This document shows, piece by piece, positions 54,804 through 63,461 of a stretch of 64,000 nucleotides of DNA. Numbering within the stretch: position 1 is the stretch's first letter; each line of letters starts with the position of its first letter. This DNA is from JAJPJE01 sp963848375 (lineage in GTDB: Bacteria; Acidobacteriota; Terriglobia; Terriglobales; Acidobacteriaceae), in NCBI GenBank assembly GCA_963848375.1, contig CAWKDK010000014.1, positions 62,001-126,000 on the forward strand, given 5' to 3'. The translations under genes and the position numbers were made by a program. Under the pieces are notes generated by a model. It was not told the DNA's origin. It ran no database searches and was given only the letters and a program-made list of their open reading frames with translations.

Positions 54804-55577
54804 ATGAATGAATTCGAAAGGCAATTCTCGCGAACCAACACTCGCGTCAGCAACCGTTCGAGCTCGATACCGAGATGGGGTGCGCTGCTGGGCGGCGGAA
54901 CTCTCGCCGTCCTCGGTCTCACTCGCCGGTCGAAATCGGGCATTGCGATGGCCGCTGCCGGTGGCCTGCTTGCCTACGCCGGAACTCGCACGAATGGTGC
55001 CACGCAACCCGCATCCACTTATACCAGCGTCATTCTCAACACTTCGCCGGAAGAGGCATACCGCTTCTGGCGCAACTTCGAAAGCATGCCACTCTTCATG
55101 CGTCACCTTGAATCCGTAACCAAAATTGGCGATCGAACCTACCGCTTTGTTGCTCGCGGCCCCATGGGAGGCAAGATTCGCTGGGATGCCGAAGTTGTCG
55201 CGGATCGACCGAGCGAAACCATAGCGTGGCGTTCACTTCCAGGTTCGGATGTGGAAGTAGATGGCACCGTGGAATTTCGTCGCGCTTCGGGCGACCGCGG
55301 CACGATAGTCAGAGCCAGAATCGAATACACCACTGCTCACGGCGGAGGAGCTTCCGCTTCGCGCTTCCTCAATAAATCCGCGCGCTTCATCCTGCGCCAG
55401 CATCTGCGCCGCGCCAAAGCTCTGATCGAGACTGGCGAAATTCCAACCACCGAAGGGCAATCACACGGCCCGCGAAGCGCCCTGACTGGCTTGCTCCGCG
55501 CGGCAGATCCATCCAAACCGCCTCGCGGCGAATACAGCTTCAGAGAACTCATTGAAGCCAGAAGGAGCGTGTCATGA
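54804..55577 (+). CDS. SRPBCC domain protein with N-terminal hydrophobic segment
   Basis: A 257-residue protein. The first part has two hydrophobic glycine-rich stretches (LGGGTLAVLGL, IAMAAAGGLLAYAG). Residues about 72-205 are a polyketide cyclase/dehydrase (SRPBCC) domain: TSVILNTSPEEAYRFWRNFES and DAEVVADRPSETIAWRSL (in parts). This resembles YndB/CoxG-like small-molecule or lipid-binding modules; ligand unknown. Its stop overlaps the alcohol dehydrogenase start by ATGA (55574-55577). Confidence 0.85.
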   Translation: MNEFERQFSRTNTRVSNRSSSIPRWGALLGGGTLAVLGLTRRSKSGIAMAAAGGLLAYAGTRTNGATQPASTYTSVILNTSPEEAYRFWRNFESMPLFMRHLESVTKIGDRTYRFVARGPMGGKIRWDAEVVADRPSETIAWRSLPGSDVEVDGTVEFRRASGDRGTIVRARIEYTTAHGGGASASRFLNKSARFILRQHLRRAKALIETGEIPTTEGQSHGPRSALTGLLRAADPSKPPRGEYSFRELIEARRSVS

Positions 55578-56770
55578 AGGCAGTCTGTTGGATGGGCAAG
55601 GAAAAGATGAGCGTCGAAAATGTTCCCGATCCCAGGATTCTGAATCCGCGCGACGCCATTGTTCGAATCACCAGCACCGCAATTTGCGGCTCCGACCTGC
55701 ATCTCTATGGCGGCTTCATCCCGACCATGGAGCAGGGAGACATCATGGGCCACGAATTCATGGGAGAGGTGGTCGAAGTAGGGCCAGGAGTGGATCGCAA
55801 CAAGCTGAAAGTCGGAGACCGCGTAGTCGTTCCATTCACCATCGCTTGCGGAAATTGTTTCTTCTGTAAGCGGCAGCTCTGGTCGTGTTGCGATAATTCC
55901 AATCCCAACTACTGGGTTGCGGAAGAGATGATGGGCTACTCGCCCTCCGGTCTCTTTGGCTATACCCACATGCTCGGTGGATATGCCGGCGGACAGGCGC
56001 AGTACGCGCGAGTTCCTTATGCCGACGTGGGCCCGCTGAAAATCCCGTCCGGTATTCCCGACGATAAAGTGCTCTTCCTGTCCGACATTTTCCCGACTGG
56101 GTATTTCGGTGCGGTGAACGCCGACATCAAGTCCGGCGACACGGTCGCTGTCTGGGGATGCGGCCCGGTTGGCCAGTTCGCGATCCGCAGTGCTTTCATG
56201 CTGGGCGCGGAGCGGGTGATCGCCATCGATCGCTTCGACTACCGTCTGAATATGGCCGAACAAGGCGGAGCCGAAACCATCAACTACGAGCAGGTAGACG
56301 ACGTAGTCCAGACCATAAAGGAGATGACCGGGAATATCGGTCCGGACTCCTGCATCGATGCGGTCGGGATGGAAGCGCACGATACCGGCTTCATGTACAA
56401 GGTGGATCGCACCAAGCAGGCCATCATGGCCGAGAACGATCGTCCCATCGTATTACGACAGGCCATCCAGGCATGCCGCAAAGGTGGAACCGTTTCCGTT
56501 CCCGGCGTCTACAGCGGATTCGACGACAAGATTCCCATGGGCGCTTTCATGAACAAGGGTTTGGCGATGAAGACCGGCCAGACGCACATGATGCGCTTCA
56601 TGAAGCCTCTGCTGGATCGCGTAGAGGCGGGGGAGATCGATCCCAGCTTCGTGATCACTCACCGCGTTTCGATCGACGACGCCCCCGAGATGTACCGGGT
56701 GTTCCGCGACAAGCAGGATCACTGCACGAAAGTGGTGCTCGATCCCTGGGCGAACGCGGCAGCAGCGTAA
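55574..56770 (+). CDS. zinc-dependent alcohol dehydrogenase (formaldehyde dehydrogenase-like)
   Basis: A 398-residue medium-chain dehydrogenase. Catalytic zinc ligands: Cys38 (ICGSDLH), His60 and Glu61 (GHE). Structural zinc: Cys92, 95, 98, 106 (CGNCFFCKRQLWSC). Rossmann motif VWGCGPVG (about 193-200). Close to glutathione-independent formaldehyde dehydrogenases (long C-terminal half and PNYWVAEEMMGYSPS). Translationally coupled to the SRPBCC protein; the pair may form a detoxification or oxidation unit. An intrinsic terminator follows. Confidence 0.93.
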   Translation: MKAVCWMGKEKMSVENVPDPRILNPRDAIVRITSTAICGSDLHLYGGFIPTMEQGDIMGHEFMGEVVEVGPGVDRNKLKVGDRVVVPFTIACGNCFFCKRQLWSCCDNSNPNYWVAEEMMGYSPSGLFGYTHMLGGYAGGQAQYARVPYADVGPLKIPSGIPDDKVLFLSDIFPTGYFGAVNADIKSGDTVAVWGCGPVGQFAIRSAFMLGAERVIAIDRFDYRLNMAEQGGAETINYEQVDDVVQTIKEMTGNIGPDSCIDAVGMEAHDTGFMYKVDRTKQAIMAENDRPIVLRQAIQACRKGGTVSVPGVYSGFDDKIPMGAFMNKGLAMKTGQTHMMRFMKPLLDRVEAGEIDPSFVITHRVSIDDAPEMYRVFRDKQDHCTKVVLDPWANAAAA

Positions 56771-56777
56771 GGCCGGA

Positions 56778-56802
56778 CTGGCGGCGCGGGCGCCCTCGCC
56801 CG
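56778..56802. repeat. dispersed repeat, family C, second copy
   Basis: GGCGCGGGCGCCCTCGCCCG, matching the end of manA (6257-6280). It lies in the spacer right after the alcohol dehydrogenase. Confidence 0.55.
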
Positions 56803-56833
56803 CGTCTGTTCAAAATGACGAACTTTTCGATGG

Positions 56834-56862
56834 AGCCCATTCGCCCTCGAGTGGGCTTTCTT
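56834..56862 (+). terminator. intrinsic terminator of the SRPBCC-dehydrogenase pair
   Basis: AGCCCATTCG / CGAGTGGGCT (one G-T) with a CCCT loop, followed by TTCTT. The stem resembles the hairpin at 24417-24449 (CCCATTC..GAGTGGG), so both may come from the same element family. Confidence 0.65.
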
Positions 56863-56883
56863 ATACCGCTGGCCTTTTCTGCT

Positions 56884-56917
56884 TGTCATCAGGAGCGGAG
56901 CGAGGGATCTGCAGTTG
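56884..56917. repeat. dispersed repeat, family D, third copy
   Basis: GTCATCAGGAGCGGAGCGAG then GGATCTGCAG, matching the copies after asnS and after arginase. Confidence 0.5.
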
Positions 56918-56963
56918 TCGTTGGCAGCGCGTGGAACTGTGAGGGACAGGCAACGTGCCTGTC

Positions 56964-58712
56964 CTAGCTACCCTTTTGTAGGTCAAGCAGATCGAACGCA
57001 ACCGGAGCAGTTTCGTCGAAGAGCAGCGTATCCTCGATGCTTTCTTCATCGTGCCCCACTCGCGGCATAACTATGCATGCAACCGCCATCGCAACAATCA
57101 GGACTACGGTTCCAACCAGACTCTGGAGAACCCAATGTTCCAGGTGCGAGATAAGCGACACGAATGCGAAGAATCCCATCACATAAAAGAGGACCAGCAG
57201 AACCGACGATTGTCCGAATGGTGGGTACGAGCAGGTAAACGGGATCTTGCGAAAGTTGCGGAGCAGGATTTGCGTGAGAAGAAGCGAGCAGAGCGCAACG
57301 ACGATCGCGTGAACTATCCCAACTCTCCGTCCCCAAAGATACCCATACACCGGCAAGACAACCGCGATGATCCACGGAAGCACGAAAGTCAACATCACTC
57401 GCTGTGCCAAAGCTACACATTCCTTTGTAGTGTCGTGGATATGAAGACGAAATACCCAGTTGGCGCGCAGGTCCGTGGGAATCTCAAATGCGAATCGAAG
57501 TCCCAGGATCACGCAATAGCTCAATGCGAGCGGAATGGCGAGAAGGTCCGGTGAGACCTCGCCGCCCAATTCGAGTCTGCCGCCACTTAAGGACGTAAAC
57601 AAGAACTGGCATGCGAGAACGATACCTAATCCGCCAAAGCCACCGAGCACCAGGCCATGCTGTTCGCTGCGCAGCAATGTCTTCATCGCAAAGCGATAGG
57701 CAGCACGTTGGAACGGACTCCTCAAGAAGCTCCGATCGGCGACTCGAAAAAGCCAGATACCGCTGTTGCGATCTGCCACCGCCGACACATCCGTAGTCTC
57801 GGGGATGCGCACGAAGTGCCGGCGATAGCTGAGCGCATAAATTGAGAATCCGAAGATCACAACGATAAGCACTGAGAAGAGAGCGAGGTATCCCAGGCTG
57901 GCAAACGACGCGGTTGCTCTTCCACGGAGCAATTGGCACAGTCCAAGGAACCAAACGGGTGGAAGAAATCGCACAGAGGTGCGCGGCAACGACCCCAGCA
58001 TCGCCGGAACCGTAAAACTCGTGGAAAGCATCGCTACAAGACATGCGAGAAGAGAGGCGCGCAGGTAGAACGAAATCCTGCGGAACGAGCCATAGGGCAC
58101 GACGATCATGAGCGCTCCCACGATCGCGAACACAGTACAGAAACTAAAAACGCTGGCGAGTACCACCACAAATGCATGTACGCCGACAAAGTGAAGGAAG
58201 AAGGAGAATGTATTCTCCGACGCGCTGACCACCAATGGGAACAACACCGCGGATGCTGCGTTTACATCCACTGCAAGCAGCAAAGCCAGTACCAGGATCG
58301 CCGCGAGGTTCGCGAGGAAGATGCTTCGCAATGAGATCGGGAGCGGCACCAGATTCGCGTAATCTCGCCGGTCGGGGAAAATGCTGTCCCACCGCCAGAC
58401 GGCTACTACGCCAGTCACGACCATTGAAAGCACGATAAAGAAGTATTCATCGGGCAGTGCGCCTGCGAGTGGGTCCAGTTCCTTCTGCCCGTGCATCCAT
58501 TGCAGAAGCGTCGAATACTTCTCGAGCAAAAATAATGAATAGAAAGCACCAGGCAACGCGAGCAAAGCAAGAATCAAGCCGATACTGAGATCAAGTTCAG
58601 TGTCTTCTGAAGTTCCGCTTCCTCGAAACACGCGTGAAATGAAAAGCCGCACCAGCAGAGGGAATGGTCGAGAGCGAGTGCTCGAATCCACAGTCGCGAG
58701 GAGACCACTCAC
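56964..58712 (-). CDS. large ABC exporter permease
   Basis: A 582-residue polytopic protein with roughly twelve hydrophobic segments over the whole length (such as SIGLILALLALPGAFYSLFL, VVLASVFSFCTVFAIVGALM, in parts) and a short soluble tail ending VAFDLLDLQKGS. I recognise no specific subfamily, but its start overlaps the ATPase stop by ATGA (58709-58712), so it is the permease of that ABC pair. The length and span number are larger than ABC-2 permeases. Confidence 0.78.
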   Translation of the reverse strand: MSGLLATVDSSTRSRPFPLLVRLFISRVFRGSGTSEDTELDLSIGLILALLALPGAFYSLFLLEKYSTLLQWMHGQKELDPLAGALPDEYFFIVLSMVVTGVVAVWRWDSIFPDRRDYANLVPLPISLRSIFLANLAAILVLALLLAVDVNAASAVLFPLVVSASENTFSFFLHFVGVHAFVVVLASVFSFCTVFAIVGALMIVVPYGSFRRISFYLRASLLACLVAMLSTSFTVPAMLGSLPRTSVRFLPPVWFLGLCQLLRGRATASFASLGYLALFSVLIVVIFGFSIYALSYRRHFVRIPETTDVSAVADRNSGIWLFRVADRSFLRSPFQRAAYRFAMKTLLRSEQHGLVLGGFGGLGIVLACQFLFTSLSGGRLELGGEVSPDLLAIPLALSYCVILGLRFAFEIPTDLRANWVFRLHIHDTTKECVALAQRVMLTFVLPWIIAVVLPVYGYLWGRRVGIVHAIVVALCSLLLTQILLRNFRKIPFTCSYPPFGQSSVLLVLFYVMGFFAFVSLISHLEHWVLQSLVGTVVLIVAMAVACIVMPRVGHDEESIEDTLLFDETAPVAFDLLDLQKGS

Positions 58713-59476
58713 TGTCCCTCCATCACGCAGATGACGTCACGCGCAATCTGGTTTGTATCCACCTCTTCGACCATGTGCACGAACGCCTTTTCCAAAGAAG
58801 AGTGTTCTACGTTCTGCCGGATCGCTTCGGTTGTGTCGTATGCCAGCACCTCACCTTTTCTCAAGATCAGCAGATGCGAACACACCTGCTCAACCACCTC
58901 CAGTACGTGCGAGCAATAGAAAACGGCTCTGCCTTGCTGCCCCAGCTCCCTGATCAGGTTCTTCAGCACCAGGGCTGTGGTCACATCGAGTCCAGACAAT
59001 GGCTCATCGAAGATCAACAGCTTTGGATCGTCCATCAGCGCAGCGATCAGTAGAATCCGCTGCCGCATGCCCTTCGAATAGGAAGCCATGGAAGCGTGGC
59101 GATGTGCGTCGAGCGAAAATAGGTGCAGGAGCGAATTCATTTTCTTGTCGAGAATGGCTTGCGGAATTCCACGCAACAGGCCAATCATCTCCAGGTATTC
59201 GTAGCCGCTTAGATACGGATAGAGGTTGGGTTCTTCGGGAACGTAGCCAAGAAGTTTACGAAATCCGGCGAGATCCTGATGAATGTCTTCGCCGTTGAAC
59301 AGAACTTTTCCGCGACTAGGCTCCAGCAAGCCGATCAGCATCTTCACCGTCGTGCTTTTTCCGGATCCGTTTGGGCCCAGGCACCCGAGGACCTGTCCCG
59401 GGGCTAGCGTGAAAGAGACGTCTTTCACAGCAATGACAGACGCGTACGATTTGGTTAGTCCCTGGGCTTCCAACAT
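58709..59476 (-). CDS. ABC transporter ATP-binding protein
   Basis: A 255-residue ATPase. Walker A GPNGSGKST, signature-like YSKGM, Walker B LLIFDEPLSGLD and switch His in CSHVLE. The signature Ser-Lys-Gly variant is common in exporters of the bacitracin/YadG type. ATG 59476 begins MLEAQGLTKSY, the usual start of the family; an in-frame longer start at 59572 is possible. Coupled with the permease downstream. Confidence 0.9.
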   Translation of the reverse strand: MLEAQGLTKSYASVIAVKDVSFTLAPGQVLGCLGPNGSGKSTTVKMLIGLLEPSRGKVLFNGEDIHQDLAGFRKLLGYVPEEPNLYPYLSGYEYLEMIGLLRGIPQAILDKKMNSLLHLFSLDAHRHASMASYSKGMRQRILLIAALMDDPKLLIFDEPLSGLDVTTALVLKNLIRELGQQGRAVFYCSHVLEVVEQVCSHLLILRKGEVLAYDTTEAIRQNVEHSSLEKAFVHMVEEVDTNQIARDVICVMEGQ

Positions 59477-59632
59477 AGCGGCTGACTCGGAAAGCTGTCC
59501 CCACGATTGGTTGGACACCGAGTTCAGCAGGAAAGTTCCTTCCAGGACAGGTAATCCTGCGTCTCGTCTCACATCTACTCGAGCTACTCGCTACCCCTGT
59601 GTTGTTGCTGTCTCTAGACTCTCTCGTTCCAC

Positions 59633-60810
59633 ATGTGTTCTATTCAGAGCGTGAACCCGGGATCCAGCGGTCGCTTTGACGGAATTGATTTGCTACGCGG
59701 TATATCGATCATTGCCGTGGTCGTACACCACATCAACATTCACATGGGAGCGAGTGAGTCTGTCCTCGCGAAAGCCCTTCCGCGCCAACTGGCGGCAACG
59801 CTCTTCTGGAATGGCGCCAACGGTGTCACTGTCTTCTTCGCGATCTCGGGATTCTTGATCACCACGATGGCCATCCGGCGTTGGGGCGCACTCAATCAGG
59901 TGCGCATCGCCGATTTCTATCGACTGCGCTTCGCCCGCATTGTGCCGCTGTTGATTGCGCTACTGGTAATTCTGAGCGTGCTTGACCTGGCCCACGTTCC
60001 CGGTTTCATCAATCAAGGCGCACACCAGCTTGCCGCGTGCGCTTTTAGCGGCGGCCACATTTCACATCAACTGGCTGGAATCGCAGCGCGGATACCTACC
60101 CGGCAATTGGGATGTGCTCTGGTCGCTCTCAGTAGAAGAAGTGTTCTATCTCTTCTTCCCGCTGATCTGTATTCTGACGCGAGCTCGCGCACCGCTGATT
60201 GCCTTGTTGATGGCCTTCGTGGCGGTAGGCCCGTTCGCCCGCACTGTTCTGACTCACAATGAACTGTGGGCCGACTACGGCTATCTCTCCTGTATGGACG
60301 CCATCGCTCTCGGCTGTCTCGCTGCGATGATTGCGGCAAGCGTGCGCTTTCGCCCCGCAACACTCCGCGCTCTGCAAGTTGTCGGCGCCGCGCTGGTGCT
60401 GCTTATCATGACTGCAAGGCCGCTTGTGCGAGCCATGCACATCTATCAACTCGGGCTTGACGTGACCTGCCTTGCGCTGGGCACATGCCTCTTACAAATT
60501 GCGATTGCGCAACGCAACCGCGCTGGAGCGTCGGGCCACGGCTCCGATCCGCTGGTTTGGCCGCAACAGCTACGAGGTCTACCTCACGCACATGTTCATC
60601 GTGACCTGTGGCATTCAGATCTTTACCGCAGCCGCCGTACGAGTGATCTGGACACCCATCTTCTATGTGGGCCTGTTAGTATTGGCCGGCTTGCTCGGCG
60701 CTGTTGTGGCGAGATTCTATTCGGAGCCGCTGAATCGACGATTACGCGCATCGTTCGGCAAGAAGGCGACCGCAACGTCTTTGCAGGCCACTGCAGCGGC
60801 TATTCGTTAA
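59633..60810 (+). pseudogene. membrane-bound acyltransferase family 3 (OafA-like), interrupted by two +1 frameshifts
   Basis: The start is FDGIDLLRGISIIAVVVHH, the hallmark of acyltransferase_3 proteins, followed by VTVFFAISGFLITTM and FYRLRFARIVPLL. The frame jumps one base at about 60021-60023 (then SLPRALLAAATFHINWLESQ and GYLPGNWDVLWSLSVEEVFY, which is the family WSLSVEE motif) and again near 60515-60525 (then IRWFGRNSYEVYLTHMF to the stop 60810). Repaired, about 392 residues with ten spans. Probably acetylates a surface polysaccharide or lipid. Confidence 0.82.
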
Positions 60811-61025
60811 CGTGGTTCGACGGAGTTGCCCAATGTTCAGGCTGGTGTTGGCTCAGGCGGCAAATGCATTCAATGCGAAAATGTCGATGACCTGGCAGCG
60901 CTTCGCCGTCGCCGTTGAAAGCACAAGTCGGTCACCTACTCCACCTTCGTGCTGATCCTCATTCTCTTCATTCTGTTGTTGCCGCGGGCATGCAACTATC
61001 CGTGACGCCGTAGCCCCCGCAGTTC
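60811..61025. other. intergenic region with a possible small ORF remnant
   Basis: From ATG 60832 a frame gives FRLVLAQAANAFNAKMSM and then is lost; another frame holds a hydrophobic stretch FVLILILFILLLPRACN ending at a stop near 61003. It may be an extra small membrane protein broken by a frameshift, or chance. No ribosome site convincing. Low confidence. Confidence 0.3.
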
Positions 61026-62585
61026 TCAGTGAGTGCGATCTTCAATCATCTTCGCCGAAATAGCTGCGCTCGCCACCGCGAGGCCCGCACAAATCAGCGC
61101 GATCGTGCGAAATCCAAACACAAACGCTTCGCGCACCGACTCTCGGATCACACTCGCTGTGCCGTGATCCACGTTCGCGGGCACAGGTAATCCCGCCAGC
61201 TTATTTTCGTTCGCCTGGATCTCATGCACCACTTCCGCGGGAAGTGACAGTCCTTGCATATTGGAATTCAACCGCGAACTGAAAGCTCCGACCATCACGA
61301 TTCCGAGCACCGCAATCGCCAGCACGCCTGCAACGCGGGACACGGCATTATTGATTCCCGACGCGGTTCCTACATGGTCGGGATCCACGGAATTCATTAC
61401 CACGGTGGTCAGTGGTGCGACCGTCACCGCCAACCCGAGCCCGAGAATGATGATCGGCGGTAGGAATGTCTTCCAGTATGTTCCACTCACGCCAGGCAGA
61501 GCGAAGAGCAGGAACCCAAGCCCGACAATCAGTGGACCGATCATCAACGGGCGGCGCGGCCCATAGCGCGCGACCAGGCCGCCAGACCATCGCGAGAGAA
61601 GGAACACCAGCAAAATCATCGGTAGCATGGCAGCGCCCGCCATGGTGGCCGGATAGCCGTGCACCTGGATCAGCGTCATCGGAAACAGAAAGAAGAAGAC
61701 GCCAATTCCGGCGTAGAGAAGCAGCGTCAACAGATTCGCGCCAGTGAAGTTTCGCGACGCGAACAACTGCAGTGGAAGCATCGGCGACGTCTCTTTCCGC
61801 TCGATGACGACGAACAATACGAGCGCGGCGGCTCCAAGCAGGAGGCTCCCGGCTACGAATGGACTCTTCCATCCCAGGTCGGTGGACTCGATGAACCCAT
61901 AGACCAGGCCTGCCAATCCCGCGGTCACGAGCACGGCGCCGAGCCAGTCCACTTTTCCTGCGTTCCGGCTACGGCTCTCCGGAACGTGCCACAACGAGAT
62001 GACAATCACAGCAGCGGCGATGGGAATGTTGATGAAGAATGCCCAGCGCCACGAAGCATGTTCCACCAGCCATCCGCCGATCACAGGCCCCGCAGCCGTG
62101 GTGATCGCCGTCGATCCGGACCATGTGCCGATTGCCTGCCCGCGGCTCTTTTCGTCGAAGGACGCACTGATGATGGCCAGGCTGCCGGGAATCAGCAGCG
62201 CTGCGCCTAAGCCCTGAACGCTGCGGGCGGCGATCAATTGTCCAACCGTCGCTGCAAATCCGCAGGCGGCCGAAGACAGCGCGAAGATCGCGACTCCCGA
62301 GAGGAAAACCACGCGCCGTCCGAATAGATCGCCTAGCGATCCACCTACCAGGATCAGCGCAGCCAGCAGCAGCCCGTAGGCCTCGACCACCCACTGCACA
62401 TCAACCACGTTTGCGTGAAAGGTCGACTGGATCGCGGGCAGCGCGACGTTGACCACCGTGCTGTCGATGAAGGCGAGGCTCGATCCGAGAATCGTGGCCG
62501 CCAATATCCATTTCCGGCTTTGAGATCTGCAAGGAGCAGCCGCCGCGCCCGATCGCAGGATCGCTTCGTCGCAGGGTGGTCGCAT
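61026..62585 (-). CDS. DHA2-family MFS drug/H+ antiporter (EmrB/QacA-like)
   Basis: A 519-residue transporter with about 14 spans. TM1 has the motif SLAFIDSTVVNVALPAIQ; GGSLGDLFGRR is the loop 2-3 motif A, and VIGGWLVEHASWRWAFFINIP (in parts) motif C and following. Exports cationic or amphipathic drugs by H+ exchange; substrates here unknown. No adaptor or regulator lies next to it. Confidence 0.93.
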   Translation of the reverse strand: MRPPCDEAILRSGAAAAPCRSQSRKWILAATILGSSLAFIDSTVVNVALPAIQSTFHANVVDVQWVVEAYGLLLAALILVGGSLGDLFGRRVVFLSGVAIFALSSAACGFAATVGQLIAARSVQGLGAALLIPGSLAIISASFDEKSRGQAIGTWSGSTAITTAAGPVIGGWLVEHASWRWAFFINIPIAAAVIVISLWHVPESRSRNAGKVDWLGAVLVTAGLAGLVYGFIESTDLGWKSPFVAGSLLLGAAALVLFVVIERKETSPMLPLQLFASRNFTGANLLTLLLYAGIGVFFFLFPMTLIQVHGYPATMAGAAMLPMILLVFLLSRWSGGLVARYGPRRPLMIGPLIVGLGFLLFALPGVSGTYWKTFLPPIIILGLGLAVTVAPLTTVVMNSVDPDHVGTASGINNAVSRVAGVLAIAVLGIVMVGAFSSRLNSNMQGLSLPAEVVHEIQANENKLAGLPVPANVDHGTASVIRESVREAFVFGFRTIALICAGLAVASAAISAKMIEDRTH

Positions 62586-62745
62586 GGACGCCGTGGCATC
62601 ACCTCAGTGCGAAACTCGCATTCAGTTCAAGTTGTCCTATTGAACTGTAGCCACTCTTAGATGCGCGCGAGAAACGGCAGCCTCAGGTTATTGGCGCCGG
62701 CAGACTCTTTGAAGTCGGCAGATGCTTCAAAAATAATCGTGAGTG

Positions 62746-63435
62746 TTAATTGGCCCACCCGAAATAGACGCACACCACCGCGAACGTATCGATGAAGCCG
62801 TGCGCCAGAATGCACGCCCACAGATTTCGTCCGGACAATACGTAGGTCGCGCCAAGAATCAGTCCCGCCACTCCGGAGTCCACCATCCCTGACGGCCCCT
62901 TGTAGTAGTGTCCGTACCCGAAGAGCACGGAAGACACGAGCACGGCGATCCAATAGGCGGCCTGCGTGCGGCCTCCCAGGTCGGCGGCTCTGTTCAACAG
63001 GTACCCACGGTACGAAATCTCTTCGCCGAAAGCGGCGAAGGTCCAGACGATTCCGAGGTATTCAAGTGCAACTTTGAAATCGTGTGTCGCTGCAGCGGCT
63101 CCTTTCGGAGCAATGGCTGGCGGCCAGAAGTGAGCCGTCAACGGATCGACAACAAAATTTCCGAGCACGATTCGCAACGCGGCGGCCGCTAACGCCAGCA
63201 ATAGTGTGTTGCGCCACGAGACAGGGCGCGTCAATCCCATCGCGGTCCAGCTACCGTCGCGCAAGCGAAACGAAATCAACGCGAGCACAAAGAGAATAGG
63301 GACTTCATTCGGGACGAGGCGGTAAACGTTGTGCCCAATCACGATGAAAGCGCCCAGCGCCAGTTCTGCTGCGCTTAGCCAGCGCGATTGCGCGTTCCTT
63401 GGCTGGCTCGGAATTGCCTCTGTAGCTGTTCCCAT
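62746..63435 (-). CDS. CPBP family intramembrane metalloprotease
   Basis: A 229-residue membrane protein of the CPBP/Abi family. Motif 1 EEISYRGYL (Glu138, Glu139, Arg143), motif 2 FGYGHYYKG (His176) and motif 3 WACILAHGFIDT (His212). Spans at about 24-42, 46-58, 75-93, 125-140, 160-175 and 187-200. It starts 26 bases after the glycosyltransferase stop and is likely cotranscribed with it. Confidence 0.9.
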   Translation of the reverse strand: MGTATEAIPSQPRNAQSRWLSAAELALGAFIVIGHNVYRLVPNEVPILFVLALISFRLRDGSWTAMGLTRPVSWRNTLLLALAAAALRIVLGNFVVDPLTAHFWPPAIAPKGAAAATHDFKVALEYLGIVWTFAAFGEEISYRGYLLNRAADLGGRTQAAYWIAVLVSSVLFGYGHYYKGPSGMVDSGVAGLILGATYVLSGRNLWACILAHGFIDTFAVVCVYFGWAN

Positions 63436-63461
63436 TCAGATCTGTGCTCTATCGGGTTCCT

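Noticed and set aside
44665..60810. Programmed +1 frameshifting as the cause of the indel pattern
   Set aside because: The junctions share no slippery motif or stop-codon context and occur in unrelated gene families, so base errors or decay fit better.
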